Origin: Thermoflexales bacterium
Lineage (GTDB): Bacteria; Chloroflexota; Anaerolineae; Fen-1058
Assembly (NCBI GenBank): GCA_030834835.1
Contig: JAUQXD010001390.1
Location: 1-9,050 of the forward strand
DNA length: 9,050 nt
Direction of reading: 5' to 3'
Shown here: one piece after another, positions 5,592-9,050 of the stretch
Layout of the letters: each line of letters opens with the position of its first letter
How positions within the stretch are numbered: position 1 is the first letter of the stretch
The notes under the pieces: generated by a model
What the model was told of the DNA's origin: nothing
The model's database searches: none
What the model saw: the letters and a program-made list of their open reading frames with translations, nothing else
Program-made: the position numbers and the translations under genes

Positions 5592-6505
5592 TGCGCGGCC
5601 TGTGGCGTTTCCTCACACAATGGCAGAATTTGATCGGGCTGCTGCTGGTCGGCCTGTGCGTGTACGTGGCGATCGATGTGCCGCGTCTTGCGCCGCCCGA
5701 TCCCGGCAAGCCGGAAGCGTATCGCGTGGTGGGCCGCGCCACCGATCGGCTGCCGCGCCCGCCGAGCGAATTGGCGCCGTGGGGGACGGTGTCCGGCCAA
5801 CTGGATGTGCGGCACACAGTGTTGTGGGGCGTGCGCCCGGCGCTGCGATTTGGCCTGACGGTGACGGTATTGACGGCGGTCTTCGGCATTCTGGTTGGCG
5901 CGCTCAGTGGATACCTGGGCGGCTGGTTCAATGCCATCGTCATGCGCATCACCGACGCGATGCTGGCGTTTCCCGTCATTGCGGGCGTGGTCCTGTTTGA
6001 GCAGATCGTCGTGCGCCCGTCGGTCGGCCAGCCGCCCAATTCCGTCTATGTGTTCTTCGATTCGCTGGGACTCGACCCGTTGATGGTGGCGTTGATCGTT
6101 TTTTCGTGGATGCCCTATGCGCGCCTGATCAACGCAAATGTGCTTAAAATCAAGCAGATCGACTTCATCCTTGCGTCGAAGTCGCTGGGCGTGGGCACGC
6201 TGCGTATGGTCTTCAAGCACGTCATCCCCAACACGGTGTCGCCGGCGCTGGTGCTGGCCGCGCGCGATGTGGGTGTGTTCGTCGTGCTGGAAGCCGCCTT
6301 CACGTTTATCGGGCTGGGCGGCGGCAGCGAGTGGGGAAACCTGCTGGCCGCCAATCGCAACTGGATCATCGGCGTGCGCGGCAACCCCTTCACGTACTGG
6401 TGGGTGTACGTTCCGCCGACGATCGCGCTGATCCTCTTCGGCATGGGCTGGAATCTGTTGGGCGATGGCTTGAATGCGGTGTTAAATCCCCGGCAGCGAA
6501 GGTAA
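5588..6505 (+). CDS. ABC transporter permease, DppC/OppC type
   Basis: The product is 305 residues. Its ATG overlaps the TGA of the previous permease (ATGA), so the two are translationally coupled as is usual for such pairs; a second ATG follows directly. It has a first helix at about 14-31, a periplasmic stretch rich in Pro (34-75), then helices near 86-108, 122-142, 163-182, 217-242 and 275-292. The EAA motif is near 192-216 (DFILASKSLGVGTLRMVFKH, then VIPN). The segment FTFIGLGGGSEWGNLL is typical of DppC/OppC proteins, where it reads LSFLGLG-x-x-x-x-WG. The first periplasmic region is longer than in classic DppC. It stops at TAA one base before the end of the convergent gamma-glutamyltransferase gene, so no room is left for a separate terminator. 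A peptide substrate is inference. Confidence 0.93.
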   Translation: MMRGLWRFLTQWQNLIGLLLVGLCVYVAIDVPRLAPPDPGKPEAYRVVGRATDRLPRPPSELAPWGTVSGQLDVRHTVLWGVRPALRFGLTVTVLTAVFGILVGALSGYLGGWFNAIVMRITDAMLAFPVIAGVVLFEQIVVRPSVGQPPNSVYVFFDSLGLDPLMVALIVFSWMPYARLINANVLKIKQIDFILASKSLGVGTLRMVFKHVIPNTVSPALVLAARDVGVFVVLEAAFTFIGLGGGSEWGNLLAANRNWIIGVRGNPFTYWWVYVPPTIALILFGMGWNLLGDGLNAVLNPRQRR

Positions 6506-6506
6506 G

Positions 6507-8069
6507 TCAATACCCGAGCGCGCAACCATCCTTCCTCGGATCAGAACCGCCGAGCAGCGCGCCACTTTCGGGATCGATCACGATCATCTGCCCGCCGCCA
6601 AAGCCGTTGCCGGGAATGACCTCGTGCCCCAGATCGGCCAGCGCCCGATTGTCGATCCCGGCTTCGACGGACACACTGTTGTCAAAGCGCCACACCACGC
6701 GCGGCGCGTCGAGGGCTTGCTGCGAATTCATCCCAAAATCGATCGCGTTAAGCATCACCTGCGTATGGCCCTGCGGTTGAATGTGCCCACCCATCACGCC
6801 GAAACTGCTCCACAATCGACCGTCCTTAAACGCCATCGCCGGAATGATGGTTTGATAGGGCCGCTTGCCGGGCGCGAGCGCGTTGGGGTGCGACTCGTCC
6901 AGTGAAAACAGCGCACCTCGATTGTGCAGCACCACGCCCGTCCTGGGCACGATGACGCCTGAACCAAAATCATAGAAGATAGAGTTGATCAGCGAGCACG
7001 CATTGCGATCTTTATCGACCACGGTGAGATAGACCGTGCCACCGCGCGGCAGACCTGTCAGCGTGTGAAGTCGCGCGCGATTGGGGTCGATCAATTTACG
7101 GCGTAAAGCAGCATAGTCTTTGTCGAGCATATCGTCGATGGGCACCGGCACTTTGCCCGGATCGGCGATGTGCGCGAAGCCGTCGGCAAAGGCCAGTTTC
7201 AGCGCTTCCAGAATGTGATGATAGTAGGCCGTCGAGCTGTAGCCCATCGAGCGCAGATCGATACCTTCCAAAATATTCAACGCCATCAACGCCACAATGC
7301 CTTGCCCGTTAGGCGGGCACTCGTAAATATCCACGCCGTGATAGTTGGTGGAGATGGGCGTGTCCCACGTGGAGGTGTGCTGCGCGAAATCATCGGCGCT
7401 GAGCACGCCGCCTTCGGTTTGAACGTGACGCGCAATCGTTTCGGCCAGCGGCCCGCGATAAAAGGCATCGCGTCCGCCTTCGGCGATGGCGCGCAACGTG
7501 CCGGCTAATTCCAAGTTGCGGAACACTTCACCCGCGCGTGGCGCATGGCCGTTGATCAGAAATGCCGTGCTCTGCAATAGCGCCTCAACTTCCTGCCATT
7601 CTGTCGCGATGATTTCGCTGACGGGGAAGCCGTGTTCGGCGTAATCAATCGCGGGCTTCAGCACTTCGCTCAATGGCATTGAACCATGTCGATCAAGCAG
7701 CGTGGCCCAGCCATCGACGGTGCCGGGGACAGTGATCGAGAGCGGTCCCATCTCCGGCATTTCCGTGTGGCCCGATCGGTGCAGATGCTCGATCGAGAGC
7801 GCGGCGGGCGCGCGGCCGCTGCCGTTGAGCGCGGTCAGCTGATCGGTTTTGGCGATGTACGTCAGCGCGAACAGATCGCCGCCGACGCCGGTTGACATCG
7901 GTTCGACCACGTTTAGTACGGCGGCCGTTGCCACTGCGGCATCGATCGCGTTGCCGCCGGCCATCAGAATGCGCAGGCCGGCCTGGGCTGCGAGTGGTTG
8001 GCTGGTGGCGACCAGACCGTTGTTCGCCATCACGACCGATCGGCGGGAGGAGAAGTGGCGCATATTCAT
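6507..8069 (-). CDS. ggt: Gamma-glutamyltransferase family protein (YwrD-like), cytoplasmic form
   Basis: The product is 520 residues from the ATG at 8069-8067, which has GAGG 7 nt upstream; an upstream ATG at 8123 lies in the heptad repeats and is rejected. Family segments are GGNAIDAAVATAAVLNVVEP (38-57), MSTGVGGDLFAL, VPGTVDGW, PPNGQG (252-257), LEALKLAFADG, KRPYQTIIPAM and GVMGGHIQPQGHTQV. The enzyme self-cleaves into two subunits at a Thr, which then becomes the N-terminal nucleophile; here that is T345 in GGTVYLTVVD, matching TTHYSVVD of the E. coli enzyme. The TVYLTVVD form and FGSG are typical of the YwrD-like branch. No signal peptide is visible, so cytoplasmic action is likely. It cleaves gamma-glutamyl bonds such as in glutathione. 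It is convergent with the permeases and divergent from the acyl-CoA dehydrogenase. It ends in TGA. Confidence 0.93.
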   Translation of the reverse strand: MNMRHFSSRRSVVMANNGLVATSQPLAAQAGLRILMAGGNAIDAAVATAAVLNVVEPMSTGVGGDLFALTYIAKTDQLTALNGSGRAPAALSIEHLHRSGHTEMPEMGPLSITVPGTVDGWATLLDRHGSMPLSEVLKPAIDYAEHGFPVSEIIATEWQEVEALLQSTAFLINGHAPRAGEVFRNLELAGTLRAIAEGGRDAFYRGPLAETIARHVQTEGGVLSADDFAQHTSTWDTPISTNYHGVDIYECPPNGQGIVALMALNILEGIDLRSMGYSSTAYYHHILEALKLAFADGFAHIADPGKVPVPIDDMLDKDYAALRRKLIDPNRARLHTLTGLPRGGTVYLTVVDKDRNACSLINSIFYDFGSGVIVPRTGVVLHNRGALFSLDESHPNALAPGKRPYQTIIPAMAFKDGRLWSSFGVMGGHIQPQGHTQVMLNAIDFGMNSQQALDAPRVVWRFDNSVSVEAGIDNRALADLGHEVIPGNGFGGGQMIVIDPESGALLGGSDPRKDGCALGY

Positions 8070-8090
8070 GTGAGAACCTCGTTCCCTGAA

Positions 8091-8160
8091 AAGTGACGAG
8101 TGAAAAGTGAATTCACTCATCACTCTTCACTTTTCACTCGTCACTCATCACTTTTCACGC
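8091..8160. repeat. Ten contiguous heptanucleotide repeats with a strand switch
   Basis: From 8091 three units of NAGTGAN (AAGTGAC, GAGTGAA, AAGTGAA) run up to 8111, then seven units of NTCACTN (the last TTCACGC) run to 8160. The switch falls in GAATTC at 8110-8115. The two parts give a perfect 19-bp inverted repeat, 8093-8111 with 8126-8144, around a 14-nt loop. This resembles the short tandemly repeated heptads known from cyanobacteria and some other bacteria. It fills the divergent region between the gamma-glutamyltransferase and acyl-CoA dehydrogenase genes. Confidence 0.9.
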
Positions 8161-8166
8161 TATAAT
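8138..8166 (+). promoter_or_regulatory. Likely promoter of the acyl-CoA dehydrogenase gene
   Basis: A perfect -10 TATAAT (8161-8166) follows the heptad block. TCGTCA (8138-8143) lies 17 nt upstream and matches 4/6 of the -35 consensus, so the repeat itself would supply the -35. The leader to the ATG at 8197 would be about 24 nt. Confidence 0.6.
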
Positions 8167-8196
8167 CAAGTCTAACCCCACTCCAAGGATCAAGCA

Positions 8197-9050
8197 ATGA
8201 CTGGCCCCAATCTCGATCTGACCGAAGAACACAAGATGATTCGTGATGCGGCGCGCGACTTTGCGCAGAATGAAATCGCGCCGGTGGCCGCGCACTTTGA
8301 TGAAACAGGCGAGTTCCCGCGCGAGACGATCAAGAAGATGGGCGCGCTCGGCCTGATGGGCATCGAAGTGCCGGAAGAATACGGTGGCGCGGGCCTGGAC
8401 ACGCTGGCCTACGTGCTGGCGATGACGGAGATCGCCAAAGCCGACGTGAGCCATAGCACGATCATGTCCGTGAATAATTCGTTGTACTGCCACGGCATTT
8501 TGAAGTTTGGCACGGAAGAGCAGAAGCGGAAGTATGTGCCGCCGATTGCGACGGGCAAAGCGATCGGAGCCTATTCGCTGACCGAGCCGATGAGCGGCTC
8601 CGACGCGGGCACGATGAAGAGCAAAGCCGTGCGCGACGGCGATCACTACGTGATCAACGGGCGCAAGAGCTGGGTCACCTCCGGCCCGGTGGCGGATTAG
8701 GTGGTGGTGTTTACGATGACGCAGCCTGAATTGAAGCATAAGGGCATCACGGCGTTTATCGTCGAGACCGACAAGCCCGGCTACATTCGCGGCAAGACCG
8801 AGCCGAAGCTGGGCATTCGCGCTTCGGCGACGTGCGAAATTGTGTATGAAGATTATCGTGTCCCCGTGGAGAATCGCCTGGGCGCGGAGGGCGACGGCTT
8901 CAAGATCGCGATGACGGTGCTAGACGCGGGCCGCATCGGCATTGCGTCGCAAGCCCTGGGTGTCGCCGAGGCAGCGTTCGAGGCGTCGGTGAAGTACGCC
9001 AAAGAACGCGAGGCGTTCGGACAGACCATCGGGCAATTTCAGGGCATTCA
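8197..9050 (+). CDS. Acyl-CoA dehydrogenase, frame interrupted by TAG at codon 168, cut by the window edge
   Basis: The ATG at 8197 has AAGGA 7 nt upstream. The first 167 codons give the N-terminal helical domain (LTEEHKMIRDAARDFAQNEI, VPEEYGGAGLDTLAYVL), then the FAD/substrate segment YSLTEPMSGSDAGT at 126-139 and WVTSGPVAD at 159-167. Codon 168 is TAG (8698-8700). The same frame goes on with VVVFTMTQPE, KGITAFIVE, KLGIRASATCEIVYEDYRVP, LDAGRIGIASQALGVA (243-258) and YAKEREAFGQ, up to the edge. The family is usually about 380 residues, so about 95 remain unseen, including the catalytic Glu. It belongs to the short-chain/butyryl-type acyl-CoA dehydrogenases: FAD-dependent alpha,beta-oxidation of acyl-CoA with electrons passed to ETF. 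The TAG replaces a residue in the middle beta domain that is variable and often aromatic or aliphatic. A stop there would yield a dead fragment. Confidence 0.88.
8698..8700 (+). other. In-frame TAG inside the acyl-CoA dehydrogenase gene
   Basis: The codons read GCG GAT TAG GTG GTG GTG, inside the conserved stretch GPVAD-x-VVVF. Both flanks are in frame with the family pattern, so this is a point change and not a frameshift. TAT or TAC (Tyr) to TAG is the simplest origin if the ancestral residue was Tyr; Trp or Leu are other options. Confidence 0.88.

Noticed and set aside
8074..8084. GAAC-CTC-GTTC near the gamma-glutamyltransferase start, as a LexA box
   Set aside because: The half-sites are right but the spacer is 3 nt, not 4, and it coincides with the Shine-Dalgarno region.
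8155..8739. Long minus-strand open frame opposite the acyl-CoA dehydrogenase
   Set aside because: It is a His/Arg-rich antisense shadow of a gene with a clear family match.

Overview
The window (about 58-60% GC by eye) reads as bacterial chromosome, most likely a Chloroflexota-type environmental genome. That placement is inference. It rests on the overall feel of the proteins, on LexA boxes of the GAAC-N4-GTTC type, and on short heptanucleotide repeats. There are no rRNA or tRNA genes, no CRISPR array and no transposase.

Left part, minus strand, 1-4181. Read in the direction of transcription, this is a DNA-damage-response locus: lexA copy A (4181-3537) with its own terminator, then lexA copy B (3353-2730), a soluble FtsK/SpoIIIE-type DNA motor (2664-1528), a two-helix membrane protein (1531-1142) and a small DUF6504-like protein (1164-880). 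The last three are coupled by short overlaps and end at a strong intrinsic terminator (787-747). Each lexA has a sigma70-type promoter with LexA boxes built into it, so both copies are probably autoregulated and SOS-inducible. After the terminator come a DinB-family (DinB/YfiT fold) gene with an in-frame TAG at codon 100 and a YciI-family gene that runs off the left edge; these two overlap by ATGA.

Middle, 4182-4514. This 333-bp stretch has no gene but is dense with regulation. It holds a perfect-consensus promoter for lexA copy A with a LexA box filling its spacer, a second LexA box, two triads of 11-bp-phased repeats in the lexA leader, and a dyad near the start of the plus-strand operon.

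Right part. Two overlapping plus-strand genes (4515-6505) encode a DppB/DppC-type pair of ABC permeases with no ATPase or binding protein in view. They converge, with one base between them, on a minus-strand gamma-glutamyltransferase (8069-6507). A block of ten 7-bp repeats that switches strand fills the divergent region before an acyl-CoA dehydrogenase gene (8197 to the right edge), which carries an in-frame TAG at codon 168.

The most notable points are the paired lexA genes with embedded operators, a variant cleavage site in one LexA, the SOS-linked motor plus separate membrane protein, the phased repeats, and two conserved reading frames each broken only by an amber codon.
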